NCBI GenBank assembly: GCA_024401695.1 | Contig: JAKSKN010000002.1 | Coordinates: forward strand, 186,001-250,000 | Direction: 5' to 3' | DNA from: Bacteroidales bacterium | Lineage (GTDB): Bacteria; Bacteroidota; Bacteroidia; Bacteroidales; UBA932 | Length of the DNA: 64,000 nt | Shown here: in pieces, positions 51,932 to 60,184 of the stretch | Layout: the number at the start of each line of letters is the position of its first letter | Position numbering within the stretch: the first letter of the stretch is position 1 | Notes under the pieces: model-generated | Told to the model about the DNA's origin: nothing | Seen by the model: the letters and a program-made list of their open reading frames with translations, nothing else | Database searches by the model: none | Made by a program: the position numbers and the translations under genes

Positions 51932-53802
51932 GAACTTCGTTGACATATCTGGTATTTCTGGCATTTTGCGGATTGACCGCATGTATGAAAATGCCTTCCT
52001 CAAGTGCAGATATAATGACTGAACTGATCAGTTCCATTGAGTCGGTGACGTTCGTTCCCGGCGCGGAAGGAGGGGATGTTGAGGTCGCAGGGGATACGGA
52101 ACTGCAGTTCAGGATATCGCCGTCTGATGCAGGGGAGAAACTGATGGGCGCGGACATCGGGTATATGACGGTCACGGCAGAATACTGTGAGACAAAGTCG
52201 GCCGCCAGGATAAAATATATGCCGATTGTCTCACGGTCCTTTTCCGATGGCTTGTTGTCGCTGGTGATAGACGGAGACGTCCTGCCCGAAGATTTTTTCG
52301 GAGGGAAATTATCTGCGGATCTGACGCTTAATATTTCCGACGGTATTGTTGACGTGTCGTCAAACCCTGTCCGTGTGTCATACAGGCCGGGCGGAAATAC
52401 TATTTCATCATTCTTCGTTTCCAACGGAGAGATGATGGAAGAGGGCATTTTCTTTGGCAATAATATCGTTGTCATCCTGCCATCCGGATGCAGTCTCAAG
52501 AACCTTGTAGCGTCATATATGACTGATGCTCGTGACGTTTTTGTGAACGGAGCACCTCAATCAAGCGGGTTGAGCGTGAATGATTTCACCAAAACTGTCA
52601 CCTACGAGGTATCTTCAAAAAACGCCAAGGCCAGAAAGTATTATGTCAGGGTCTATTCCTTTGACCTGCCTGCCGTTCTTATCGGAACTCCTGAAAATGT
52701 GACCATCAATTCGAAGGAGATATGGGTTGAGGGTACGAAGATATCGATTCACAACACAGACAGAACCATAGACGAGTTGGGGACAGCAGGGATAAAAGGC
52801 CGAGGCAACACGACGTGGCTCCTATACGACAAGAAGCCATATGCAATCTCTCTGGACAAGAAAGCGGAGGTTCTTGGAATGCCGAAAGACAAAAAATGGA
52901 ATCTCCTGGCGAATTTCATCGACAGGACAAATATCAGAAATGCCGTCACGCTTGAACTTGCACGCCGGACAAAGTCCCTTGAATGGACTCCGCGTGGAGA
53001 ATTCGTGGAACTGATAATGAACGGAACGCATCAGGGCCTATATTATCTGTGCGAAAAAATAAAGGTTTCCAAGAATAGATTGAATATTACCGAGCTCACC
53101 CCGGACGTGGTCGGCGGAGATGCTTTGACCGGAGGATACCTTCTTGAGTTTGACCAGAATTATGATGAATTCTATAAATTCCATTCGTCCAGGAAATATT
53201 TCCCGATCAATCTGAAGTCTCCGGATGAGGATGTGCCTGATGTGCAGCTGGAGTATATATCGTCTTATATAGATGAGATTGAGTGGCAATTGTATCATTA
53301 TGATCCTGCGACCTGTTCGTATAAGGATCTGATAGACATTGACACATTCATCGATTACTGGTTCGTTCAGGAGATATCAGGGAATTATGAGTGCAATGGT
53401 CCAAAGAGTGTATTTATGTATAAGGACGTCAATGAGAAACTTAAGGCCGGCCCTTGCTGGGACTTCGACTGGGGTACATATATGCCGGAAAAGGCGACTG
53501 AGTGGCGTGCGAAGACGGTAGGACTCTGGTATCCGCGTTTGTTCCTGGATCCGGTGTTCGTGGCTCGTGTCAAGGAAAAATGGGCTGAGTCAAAGTCTGA
53601 TTTCCTGGATATAAAGAATTATGTGGATTCTCTGTCTGCCGTCATCAGAACCTCTGCTGAGGTTGATAACGCAATGTGGCCTTTGTCAAAAATTAAGATT
53701 AACGGTGACGAAAATCTTTCGTATGAGGAATCAATAGAACGTATGAAGTCTTACATTGATGATCGAATAGAGTGGCTTGACGCTTCTATCTCCGCACTGT
53801 AA
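51928..53802 (+). CDS. CotH-family protein kinase, lipoprotein
   Basis: A 624-residue lipoprotein (signal MRTSLTYLVFLAFCGLTAC). The N-terminal 245 residues are beta-rich, of the kind found before CotH domains, and include ISSFFVSNGEMMEEGIFFGNN and a second beta-domain. The CotH domain (about 250-600) shows the Gly-rich loop AGIKGRGNTTWLLYDKKPY with Lys residues, KKWNLLANFIDRTNIRNAV, EFVELIMNGTHQGLYYLCEKI, GGYLLEFDQNYDE and the metal-binding GPCWDFDWGTY. CotH kinases are atypical kinases that phosphorylate secreted proteins, first known from spore coats. In bacteria without spores they occur with VTC and DUF4956 genes, as in this window. Coupled to the two sensor kinases by a 4-base overlap. 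Confidence 0.9.
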   Translation: MRTSLTYLVFLAFCGLTACMKMPSSSADIMTELISSIESVTFVPGAEGGDVEVAGDTELQFRISPSDAGEKLMGADIGYMTVTAEYCETKSAARIKYMPIVSRSFSDGLLSLVIDGDVLPEDFFGGKLSADLTLNISDGIVDVSSNPVRVSYRPGGNTISSFFVSNGEMMEEGIFFGNNIVVILPSGCSLKNLVASYMTDARDVFVNGAPQSSGLSVNDFTKTVTYEVSSKNAKARKYYVRVYSFDLPAVLIGTPENVTINSKEIWVEGTKISIHNTDRTIDELGTAGIKGRGNTTWLLYDKKPYAISLDKKAEVLGMPKDKKWNLLANFIDRTNIRNAVTLELARRTKSLEWTPRGEFVELIMNGTHQGLYYLCEKIKVSKNRLNITELTPDVVGGDALTGGYLLEFDQNYDEFYKFHSSRKYFPINLKSPDEDVPDVQLEYISSYIDEIEWQLYHYDPATCSYKDLIDIDTFIDYWFVQEISGNYECNGPKSVFMYKDVNEKLKAGPCWDFDWGTYMPEKATEWRAKTVGLWYPRLFLDPVFVARVKEKWAESKSDFLDIKNYVDSLSAVIRTSAEVDNAMWPLSKIKINGDENLSYEESIERMKSYIDDRIEWLDASISAL

Positions 53803-53841
53803 TTTACGGCGAATAGAATCAGTACTTATATTTTTATTTTG

Positions 53842-53872
53842 CGCGAACTGACATTCAGCCGGTCCGCGTTTT
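53842..53872 (+). terminator. Possible terminator after the kinase-CotH operon
   Basis: CGCGAACT pairs with GGTCCGCG (one mismatch) around an 11-base loop and is followed by TTTT. It lies about 40 bases after the CotH stop. The stem is imperfect. Confidence 0.4.
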
Positions 53873-54087
53873 AAATTATATTGTTTTCAAAACGTACGAG
53901 GTTGATTATTGATTTACGTTTTGAAATGACGAAAAACGGAAGTGATTCCGGTCAATTTTCGCCTAGTTGGCGATTTTTGGAAGTTCAGTATCGAAAATAT
54001 ACTAAAATATTTTCGGCCTTCTACGTGTGTGTAGGGCATATTTTGAAAAATAGTTCGATTTTTGTCGTATAAAAGTTCCAAAAAGTG

Positions 54088-54117
54088 TTGCAACTTCAAG
54101 AAATTGTCGTACCTTTG
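54088..54117 (+). promoter_or_regulatory. Strong promoter of the fimbrillin-like/AraC operon
   Basis: TTG (54088-54090), 19-base spacer, TACCTTTG (54110-54117): a full consensus match. The expected start is near 54124, giving a leader of about 30 bases to the ATG at 54154. Confidence 0.8.
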
Positions 54118-54153
54118 TATTGGAAACAACAACAAACAATAATCGAAAGTACC

Positions 54154-54990
54154 ATGAAAGCTCTCAACACCATAACAATCGCCGCTCTTCTTACAGTCCT
54201 CACTTGCAGCTGCGCAATGAATGACAACTACACACCGGCACAGGTCGAGAAGCAGTCTCAGATCGAGACCCTCACCATTATGGCAGGCTTCAATGGTACC
54301 AAGTCAGACGAGACCGTCCTCAAGAACAGCTGGAACACCAGCGAGAGCATCGCAGTCGTATCAGAGAGAGGTGAGTCCCGTTTCCTTTCAATCAACAGCG
54401 GCGACGTCGTAGAGTTCGCATCCTGCACAAAGTCATTCGACGCCAGCTCAGTCAACGCAGTTTACCCGTACATCCAGAACACAAGCAACGGAGCTGCATT
54501 CTCATTCGCAGGTCAGGACGGATCAATCGAGAACATCAACAAGTTCAACCTTATGACAGCATCCGGATCAGTCCGCAACGGTCTTGCAAACCTCACCTTC
54601 AACAACCGCATCTCAGTCATCCGCCTCAGCAACATCATCCTCGACGGCTGCCGCGCAGAGAACTTCAGGAGCCTCGAGCTCAACGGAGTCGCTGAGACAG
54701 TCAACGTAAAGGCAGAGAACGGCAACATCAACATCACCCCTGCAGACAACGGCACCATCACCGTCAACAACCCGGCAATCCTCGGCAACGACGTATACGT
54801 AGCATTCTTCGCAGACAACACCACAACATCAATCGAGATCGCAGTTTACGATGCAATGGGCGGTGAGTGGTTCTACACACTCGACAACGGCAGCGCCTTC
54901 CAGGCCGGTCAGGTATACAACGTTGAGAACGTAAGCTTCAAGGGTGGCTACCCAATCTCCTTCAACCCAAGCGTAGAGAACTGGGACTAA
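54154..54990 (+). CDS. Fimbrillin-like lipoprotein, probably highly expressed
   Basis: A 278-residue exported protein. Signal MKALNTITIAALLTVLTCSC has a lipobox-like Cys. The mature part resembles the fimbrillin family: ETLTIMAGFNGTKSDETVL, then the NSWNTSESIAVVSERGESRF strand pair, a FDASSVNAVYPYIQN segment, and repeated beta-strands to WFYTLDNGSAFQAGQVYNVENV. Codon use is extreme: almost all Asn is AAC, Ile ATC, Lys AAG, Glu GAG, Gln CAG, unlike the kinase and polysaccharide genes before it. With the consensus promoter this points to an abundant surface protein. The AraC-type gene follows after 40 bases. A role as pilus subunit or surface-layer component is inferred; I would not exclude another beta-sandwich surface family. 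Confidence 0.65.
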   Translation: MKALNTITIAALLTVLTCSCAMNDNYTPAQVEKQSQIETLTIMAGFNGTKSDETVLKNSWNTSESIAVVSERGESRFLSINSGDVVEFASCTKSFDASSVNAVYPYIQNTSNGAAFSFAGQDGSIENINKFNLMTASGSVRNGLANLTFNNRISVIRLSNIILDGCRAENFRSLELNGVAETVNVKAENGNINITPADNGTITVNNPAILGNDVYVAFFADNTTTSIEIAVYDAMGGEWFYTLDNGSAFQAGQVYNVENVSFKGGYPISFNPSVENWD

Positions 54991-55030
54991 TCATAATCAG
55001 AATGTACAATAAGCAAAGAACTAACAGGAT

Positions 55031-55591
55031 ATGCTTCTCTTCAATTTTCTCGCCCTCGTCCCTCTTTCCCCGGTATTCGTCGGAATAGGAATGCTCGCAG
55101 TTGTCATCTTCACGGCGAAGAACAACAGGGAGAACACGACAATATCAGAAGGCACCGATGCACCAAAGGTTGAGATGGTTTCAAGCAAGCCGTCAGCACC
55201 AGCCACCGATACATTCACGGTCACCGCGACAACCACCCAGGACTTCCTCACAGAGGATATCGTCACGCTCATCGAGAAGAAGCAGATCTTCCTCCGCCAG
55301 GGCCTCAGGATCGACGACATCGCCCGCGAGTGCACATCCAACAGGACGTACGTGTCAAACTGCATAAACAACTACTACGGCCAGTCATTCTCGACTCTGG
55401 TGAACTCATTCAGAGTGAACTACGCCAAGGACCTGATCCTCGCGAACGGCGGCACGATGAAGCTTTCGGTAGTATGTGAGAGATCCGGTTTCTCAGACGA
55501 GGTGTCGTTCATCCGCAACTTCAAGAAGTTCACCGGCATGACCCCGTCGGAGTGGTGCGCTTCCAATATGTCCCGTCATTTTGCAAGTTAA
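55031..55591 (+). CDS. Membrane-tethered AraC-type regulator
   Basis: A 186-residue protein with one N-terminal TM helix (about 4-28, FNFLALVPLSPVFVGIGMLA), a Thr/Ser/Pro-rich linker of about 45 residues, and an AraC-type DNA-binding domain (about 80-180). Both HTH units are present: LRIDDIARECTSNRTYVSNCI and KLSVVCERSGFSDEVSFIRNF, followed by KKFTGMTPSEW. There is no sensor domain, so any signal must come through the membrane helix or a partner. It has the same biased codons as the preceding gene and is likely cotranscribed, which suggests autoregulation. It ends before a hairpin terminator. Confidence 0.82.
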   Translation: MLLFNFLALVPLSPVFVGIGMLAVVIFTAKNNRENTTISEGTDAPKVEMVSSKPSAPATDTFTVTATTTQDFLTEDIVTLIEKKQIFLRQGLRIDDIARECTSNRTYVSNCINNYYGQSFSTLVNSFRVNYAKDLILANGGTMKLSVVCERSGFSDEVSFIRNFKKFTGMTPSEWCASNMSRHFAS

Positions 55592-55622
55592 TAATTTTCA
55601 ATAGGTTTTTGTAATGGAGATT

Positions 55623-55650
55623 CCCCGCGCCGTGAGGTCCGGGGTTTTTT
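55623..55650 (+). terminator. Terminator after the AraC-type gene
   Basis: CCCCG and CGGGG pair around a 13-base loop, followed by six T. It lies about 30 bases after the stop at 55591. Confidence 0.7.
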
Positions 55651-55680
55651 GTCGTTCTGTGCAGGTGATGCTTCATTCTC

Positions 55681-55711
55681 TTTGAAGTTTCGTGGATAAT
55701 CATTAAATTTG
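55681..55711 (+). promoter_or_regulatory. Promoter of the OmpA-family gene
   Basis: TTTG (55681-55684), 19-base spacer, TAAATTTG (55704-55711), a full consensus match. The leader to the ATG at 55782 is about 64 bases. The coiled-coil lipoprotein gene downstream may be read from it too, since I see no terminator after 57008. Confidence 0.8.
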
Positions 55712-55781
55712 TGTTGCAGGTTGACTGCAGCCCCAAATTAAATTACAATACTAACCAATAACCAATAATCAATCAAGAACA

Positions 55782-57008
55782 ATGAAAAGGATACTTTCGT
55801 TCATTGCCCTTGCGGGCTTGATGGTATTCAGTACTGCTGCCAATGCGCAGGACGCTTTTTACCCCGGATTCCAGTGGGGTGTCAAGGGCGGTGTCGGTTA
55901 TACCGTGGGAGGAACATCCAACTTCGGCAAATACATTTCTCCCGCTGCCGGCATCAATCTCGGCTATCAGTTCACGCCGGTTTTCACTCTCCGGGCAGAC
56001 ATTGCGGGATGGCAGGGCAAGGGTGCGTTCCTGGGAAATTTCTGGTCGATGGATTATGCCCATCTTGCCGCTGATGCCGTTTTCGATATCGGCAATATGG
56101 TGCGCTTTAAGTCAGACCGCGTGGTGAACCCATATTTCTTCGCCGGCATCGGCGCGCATATGCGGTTCAACAACAAGGCGGACAACTCCAGTCCGAGCGT
56201 CACCATTCCTTATGACAATTACTATTGGGACGGCACCAAACTCAGTTATGTCGGTCGTCTTGGCGTAGGCGTGAATTTCCGTGTAAGCGACCAGCTGGGT
56301 GTTTTCGTCGAGGTGGCCGACAATGCTACCGACGACCATTTCAATTCCAAGAAGGGCGAAGTCTTCGACCAGCAGATTACCGGAATGGTTGGCCTGAAAT
56401 TCACATTCGGTCAGGCAAGGAAAGCCAGGGCTGCTACGGCTGCGAAGGCAGAAGCAGAGAGAGTTGCTGCGGAAAGGGCTGCTGCGGAAAGGGCCGAGGC
56501 AGAGAGAATCGCTGCAGAGCGTGCTGCCGCCGCGAAGGCCGAAGCTGAGAGAGTTGCTGCGGAGAGGGTTGCTGCGGAAAGGGCCGAGGCAGAGAGGATC
56601 GCTGCAGAACGTGCTGCCGCCGAAGCCGCTGAAAAGGCTGCCATATATTCAAAGGAAGGAGCTCTCGATGCCGCTTCCGAAGCGGTGAAGGACGAGAACA
56701 ACGATATCTTCTTTACATCAGAGAAGTACAATGTAGCCGCCTCCGAGCAGGCAAAGATTGAGGGACTCGTGGAGAAACTCAATGCCAACCCGGACGCAAA
56801 GGTGGTTATCTGCGCATTCGCCGACAAGGCTACCGGCACTTCTGGTTACAATATGGCACTTTCTGAAAAGCGTGCCGCCTCGGTTGCCAGGACACTCGAA
56901 GCCAAAGGAATCGATAAATCACGCATCATCACCCACTGGTTCGGCGATACCGTCCAGGTTCACGAGGTTTCTCGCAAAAACCGCGTCTGCGTGATGATCT
57001 GCAGGTAA
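55782..57008 (+). CDS. OmpA-family outer-membrane protein with Ala/Glu-rich helical spacer
   Basis: A 408-residue protein that links outer membrane and peptidoglycan. Signal MKRILSFIALAGLMVFSTAANAQ; an eight-stranded barrel (about 25-208) with FQWGVKGGVGYTVGG, RLGVGVNFRVSDQLGVFVEV and MVGLKFTFG; a spacer (about 210-290) of AE(R/K)-rich repeats forming a long charged helix; and an OmpA C-terminal domain (about 295-408) with IFFTSEKYNVAASEQAKIEG, AKVVICAFADKATGTSGYNMALSEKRAASV and the end NRVCVMICR. The peptidoglycan-binding Asp/Arg region is present in slightly diverged form. OmpA proteins with such long Ala/Glu spacers occur in gut Bacteroidales. The coiled-coil lipoprotein gene follows after 43 bases. 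Confidence 0.9.
   Translation: MKRILSFIALAGLMVFSTAANAQDAFYPGFQWGVKGGVGYTVGGTSNFGKYISPAAGINLGYQFTPVFTLRADIAGWQGKGAFLGNFWSMDYAHLAADAVFDIGNMVRFKSDRVVNPYFFAGIGAHMRFNNKADNSSPSVTIPYDNYYWDGTKLSYVGRLGVGVNFRVSDQLGVFVEVADNATDDHFNSKKGEVFDQQITGMVGLKFTFGQARKARAATAAKAEAERVAAERAAAERAEAERIAAERAAAAKAEAERVAAERVAAERAEAERIAAERAAAEAAEKAAIYSKEGALDAASEAVKDENNDIFFTSEKYNVAASEQAKIEGLVEKLNANPDAKVVICAFADKATGTSGYNMALSEKRAASVARTLEAKGIDKSRIITHWFGDTVQVHEVSRKNRVCVMICR
56445..56624 (+). repeat. Two 90-bp repeats in the OmpA spacer
   Basis: Two in-frame 90-bp units (from 56445 and 56535) encode 30 residues each, starting KAEAERVAAER and running through AEAERIAAERAAA, with a few base differences. Each unit contains shorter AAER/AEAER sub-repeats. 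Spacer length could vary between strains by whole units. Confidence 0.85.
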
Positions 57009-57051
57009 CGGAATAAAAATCATAGCAAACAATAATAACACTAAAAACAAG

Positions 57052-60000
57052 ATGAAAAGAAGATTTTTGATATTTGCCCTTGCGGCCCTCACAGTGGGAC
57101 TGCTGGGCTCTTGCTCAAAGATCAATGAGCGGATTGACGGTCTCGACAAAAGAACCTACGATATCGAGAACAAGCAGATAGCTTCCATTGATCAGCAGGT
57201 TGCTGCCATCAAGGCGAGCATCGCCGACCTGGAGGCCATCCGCGCCGACGTCAAGACCGCAATGGATGCGAAGACGGCGCAGGGGGAGGACATCACAGCC
57301 CTCCAGACAGCGGACCAGGTCCTCGAAGGCAAGATAAACGATTTGCGGACTTACGTTGACACCGAACTTGCCAAGTACGCAAGCACCGAATGGGCGAACG
57401 CCACCTTCGCCACCCTTGAGAAGCAGGCGGAGATTCTCGCCGACATTGCTGCGCTGAAGACGGGTCTCGAAGGTGTCGATTCAAAAATCGACGAAGCCAT
57501 CGCGGGCCTCGACTCTTCGCTGAAGGGTTGGGTGAACGGCCAGCTGAGCGCATATTACAAAAAAGCCGAGATGGACGCAAAGGTGAAGGCCCTTCAGGAC
57601 GAGCTCGATGCCCTGAAGGCCGGCGGAGAGACCGACAAGTCCAAGATTGAAGGTCTTGAGACAAAACTCACCGAGCTCACCGAAGACCTTGAGGCGGCAA
57701 AGGCCACCATCAAGACCGAGTATGAGGCAGCCATCACAGCAGCCATCAATGAGAACAACGGCACCATCAACCAGACCATCCAGAGCAAGATAGATGAGGT
57801 GAACGCAACCATAACCGCGCTCACCGGCAGGGTGGAAGCCCTTGAGACGACGATAGGCGTCCTCTCCGGCAGGATCGATGCCATCGAGGCAATGATCCAG
57901 ACGGTGACAATCGTCCCGGCATACGATGACGGAAGCGTGGAGGCGACGGACGGCGTCCTCTGTCTTGATATCATAGTTGAACCGGCAGCGGCTGTAGCAA
58001 CCCTCACGAAGGACAGCCTCAAAGTTCTGGTCAACGATGTCATGACCAAGGCTGTGAGCCTGGACACGGTCGCAGTCACTGCTTTCAATTCGGATGCGGC
58101 CAATGGTACCATTACGGCAAGGGCGGACATCTCATCCGTTCTGCCTGAAGCATCCGGCAAGGCACTTGCAATTGCTGTCAATGTCAGCAACGGCCTCTCC
58201 AAATATACGACAAAGTTCTATCCTGTGACCCTCTCATCAAGCGTGACCATTACGGATGGGCCAACTGCCACAAATGTAACCATCAAGGGCGATGAGGATT
58301 TTCCTGGATCCGTTGAAGGAAAAATCCCCGTTGCCGACGGCTTTAAAGAATCAAAACCGACGATCATCAAGGTGGGCGGTATCGGGACCGTCACCTTTGA
58401 CGAGTACGCCACGAGTAAAATCAAGGCCAACGCCGAGCAGGCGGGCGCAACAAGCGTCTCTTTCAAGGTAGAGGACGTCACCACCACCAAACCGGTTCCG
58501 AATGCCGATGTGGTCCTCGAAGTCACAATGAAGACTGTCGACGAGACCGGCACCGAGGTGTACTGTGAGCAGAACGCAGCTGGTGAAGTGACCATAGAGA
58601 TTCCTATGGATGAAGACGTGGTATTTGTGAACAGCGTGACTCTTGTCAACGATGCAGGAGAACCTATAGAGGGCGGTGTCGTACCCGGCAGCGAAGAGAT
58701 TGAGAACGGAATCCTGACCTTCAAGGTCAACCATTTCTCAAAGTATGCCGTTGACTATGTCACCAAGGCGGAATTCGTGTCGGTCACAGGCGTCAGCGTT
58801 GAACCGGCTTCCGTTACATTGCAGGTTGGTGATACTCTCAGGCTTGCAGCCATCATCACTCCTGATAATGCCACGAACAAGAAAGTGACCTGGAGCAGCA
58901 GCGACACCACGAAGGTGAAGGTTGACGATACAGGAAAGATTACAGCCGTAGCTTTCGGTGAGGCCACCATCACCGTAACCACCAAGGACGGCGGCAAGAC
59001 AGCCACCTGCACCGTGAAAGTGTCTGAAACGAAGACAATGGCCGAAATTCTTAAAACCATCTCCGGCATCCCAGAAGTGGACGATACCACCCCGCCTTCA
59101 AATGCCTGGGTGAATTCGACGAATCCTGATTGCAAGGCATTTGTCGGAAAAGTGGATGGAGACAAATGCTTTATTTTGAAAGCAGGCGCAGAGAATTTTG
59201 GAGTATTGATGGATGACACTTTTGAAAAGGTTGATGACAATACTTTCAGACGCGTGGAAAGCGGCATTGGAACCCTCACGGTCAAGATGGAGGAAGGCAA
59301 ATTCTCATCACTTGAATTCCAGGCGGAATCCGGCAGCAAGTTTGAAGTCTTCAACGGCACTTACGCTCCCGAAAGCTTTATAGATTTGGGCGTGACGGAT
59401 GCCGCAGGCAAACCTGTTTACTGGGCGAAGTGTAACGTCGGCGCCATCAGTCCTCAGGATTACGGCGATTGTTTTGCGTGGGGTGAGACCGCTCCGTACT
59501 ATGAAGGTACCGGTGGCTGGCCGTCAACACCTACCTGGAAAACAGGAAAGACGGCGGGTTATGACTGGTTGTCATATTGCGGCAGTTCAGAATTCGTTGA
59601 ATGGAGCACCCCGCCTTATGATGCCACTACCAAGATTCTCAAGCCTGCTTTTGACGCTGCAACAACGGTGAATTCAGGCTGGCGCACTCCGACATCCGCA
59701 GAGCTTGTTGCCCTTGCTTCAAGTTGCGTATGCATTTGGACTACCGATTATAATGGTACAGGTGTGGCCGGTTATCTGGTATATAAGGCAAAGGACGAGG
59801 CAGACAAGGGTCTGATATATAGTGAAAATCATGCCTGGCACATATGGAATGGCTCTGGATATACCGCTGGCCCGGATGCGGTAGAAACCTATTCCCCATC
59901 CGACGTCCACATATTCCTTCCTGCTGCGGGCTGTGGCTACGGAACCGACCATTCCACCGATACGACGGTATATATGTCGAGTACGCTATGTACTGAGTAT

Positions 60001-60114
60001 GAAGAAGGTCACGCGTATACCTTGTACCTCAGCAAGTTCGATATGGGTCCACGGAATACTTTCGACTTCCCGGCCCGTTTCATCGGCTGCTTCATCCGTC
60101 CGGTCAAGAATTAA
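57052..60114 (+). CDS. Long coiled-coil lipoprotein with Big_2 and FISUMP-like C-terminal modules (copy 1)
   Basis: A 1,020-residue surface lipoprotein. Signal MKRRFLIFALAALTVGLLGSC with lipobox Cys; a heptad-rich stalk (about 24-290) with repeated IDGLDKRTYDIENKQIASID and KIDEVNATITALTGRVEALE helices; beta-domains (about 295-580) including one ending VNHFSKYAVDY, a segment common in surface proteins; a Big_2 immunoglobulin-like domain (about 583-662) with VTWSSSDTTKVKVDDTGKIT and GEATITVTTKDGGKTATC; and a C-terminal domain (about 780-1020) of the fibrobacter-type paralogous kind, with AKCNVGAISPQDYGDCFAWGE, SGWRTPTSAELVAL, HIFLPAAGCGYG and the end CFIRPVKN. The first ~900 bases are nearly identical to the next gene. 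Likely an adhesin-like stalk with a lectin-like tip, by architecture only. Confidence 0.85.
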   Translation: MKRRFLIFALAALTVGLLGSCSKINERIDGLDKRTYDIENKQIASIDQQVAAIKASIADLEAIRADVKTAMDAKTAQGEDITALQTADQVLEGKINDLRTYVDTELAKYASTEWANATFATLEKQAEILADIAALKTGLEGVDSKIDEAIAGLDSSLKGWVNGQLSAYYKKAEMDAKVKALQDELDALKAGGETDKSKIEGLETKLTELTEDLEAAKATIKTEYEAAITAAINENNGTINQTIQSKIDEVNATITALTGRVEALETTIGVLSGRIDAIEAMIQTVTIVPAYDDGSVEATDGVLCLDIIVEPAAAVATLTKDSLKVLVNDVMTKAVSLDTVAVTAFNSDAANGTITARADISSVLPEASGKALAIAVNVSNGLSKYTTKFYPVTLSSSVTITDGPTATNVTIKGDEDFPGSVEGKIPVADGFKESKPTIIKVGGIGTVTFDEYATSKIKANAEQAGATSVSFKVEDVTTTKPVPNADVVLEVTMKTVDETGTEVYCEQNAAGEVTIEIPMDEDVVFVNSVTLVNDAGEPIEGGVVPGSEEIENGILTFKVNHFSKYAVDYVTKAEFVSVTGVSVEPASVTLQVGDTLRLAAIITPDNATNKKVTWSSSDTTKVKVDDTGKITAVAFGEATITVTTKDGGKTATCTVKVSETKTMAEILKTISGIPEVDDTTPPSNAWVNSTNPDCKAFVGKVDGDKCFILKAGAENFGVLMDDTFEKVDDNTFRRVESGIGTLTVKMEEGKFSSLEFQAESGSKFEVFNGTYAPESFIDLGVTDAAGKPVYWAKCNVGAISPQDYGDCFAWGETAPYYEGTGGWPSTPTWKTGKTAGYDWLSYCGSSEFVEWSTPPYDATTKILKPAFDAATTVNSGWRTPTSAELVALASSCVCIWTTDYNGTGVAGYLVYKAKDEADKGLIYSENHAWHIWNGSGYTAGPDAVETYSPSDVHIFLPAAGCGYGTDHSTDTTVYMSSTLCTEYEEGHAYTLYLSKFDMGPRNTFDFPARFIGCFIRPVKN
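57061..57959 (+). repeat. 899-bp direct repeat, copy 1
   Basis: This stretch matches 60194-61092 base for base except C at 57944 against T at 61077 (Ala/Val), by my reading of both copies. It covers the signal peptide and the whole coiled-coil stalk. The two copies lie 3,133 bases apart in the same direction, and identity stops abruptly at both ends. Confidence 0.95.
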
Positions 60115-60184
60115 TGTTCCGGGATGACAGTTGCAGTCCATTTAGTAATCTTTTTCAATACAGATAAACCCTAAAACAGATAGA

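Larger units (their letters stand above)
53803..54153. other. AT-rich intergenic region with two inverted repeats upstream of the fimbrillin-like gene
   Basis: This 351-base stretch has no convincing gene; short open frames here are AT-rich and lack a signal or family match. It holds the possible terminator at 53842, a small hairpin TCGCC-TAGTT-GGCGA followed by five T (53959-53978), and a perfect 9-bp inverted repeat CGAAAATAT/ATATTTTCG with a 6-base spacer (53992-54015). The second repeat lies about 70 bases upstream of the strong promoter at 54088 and could be an operator. It is the longest gene-free stretch in the window. Confidence 0.6.

Noticed and set aside
53881..54072. 63-codon open frame in the AT-rich gap
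   Set aside because: No signal, no family resemblance, amino-acid content typical of random AT-rich DNA, and it overlaps the inverted repeat and lies just before a strong promoter.
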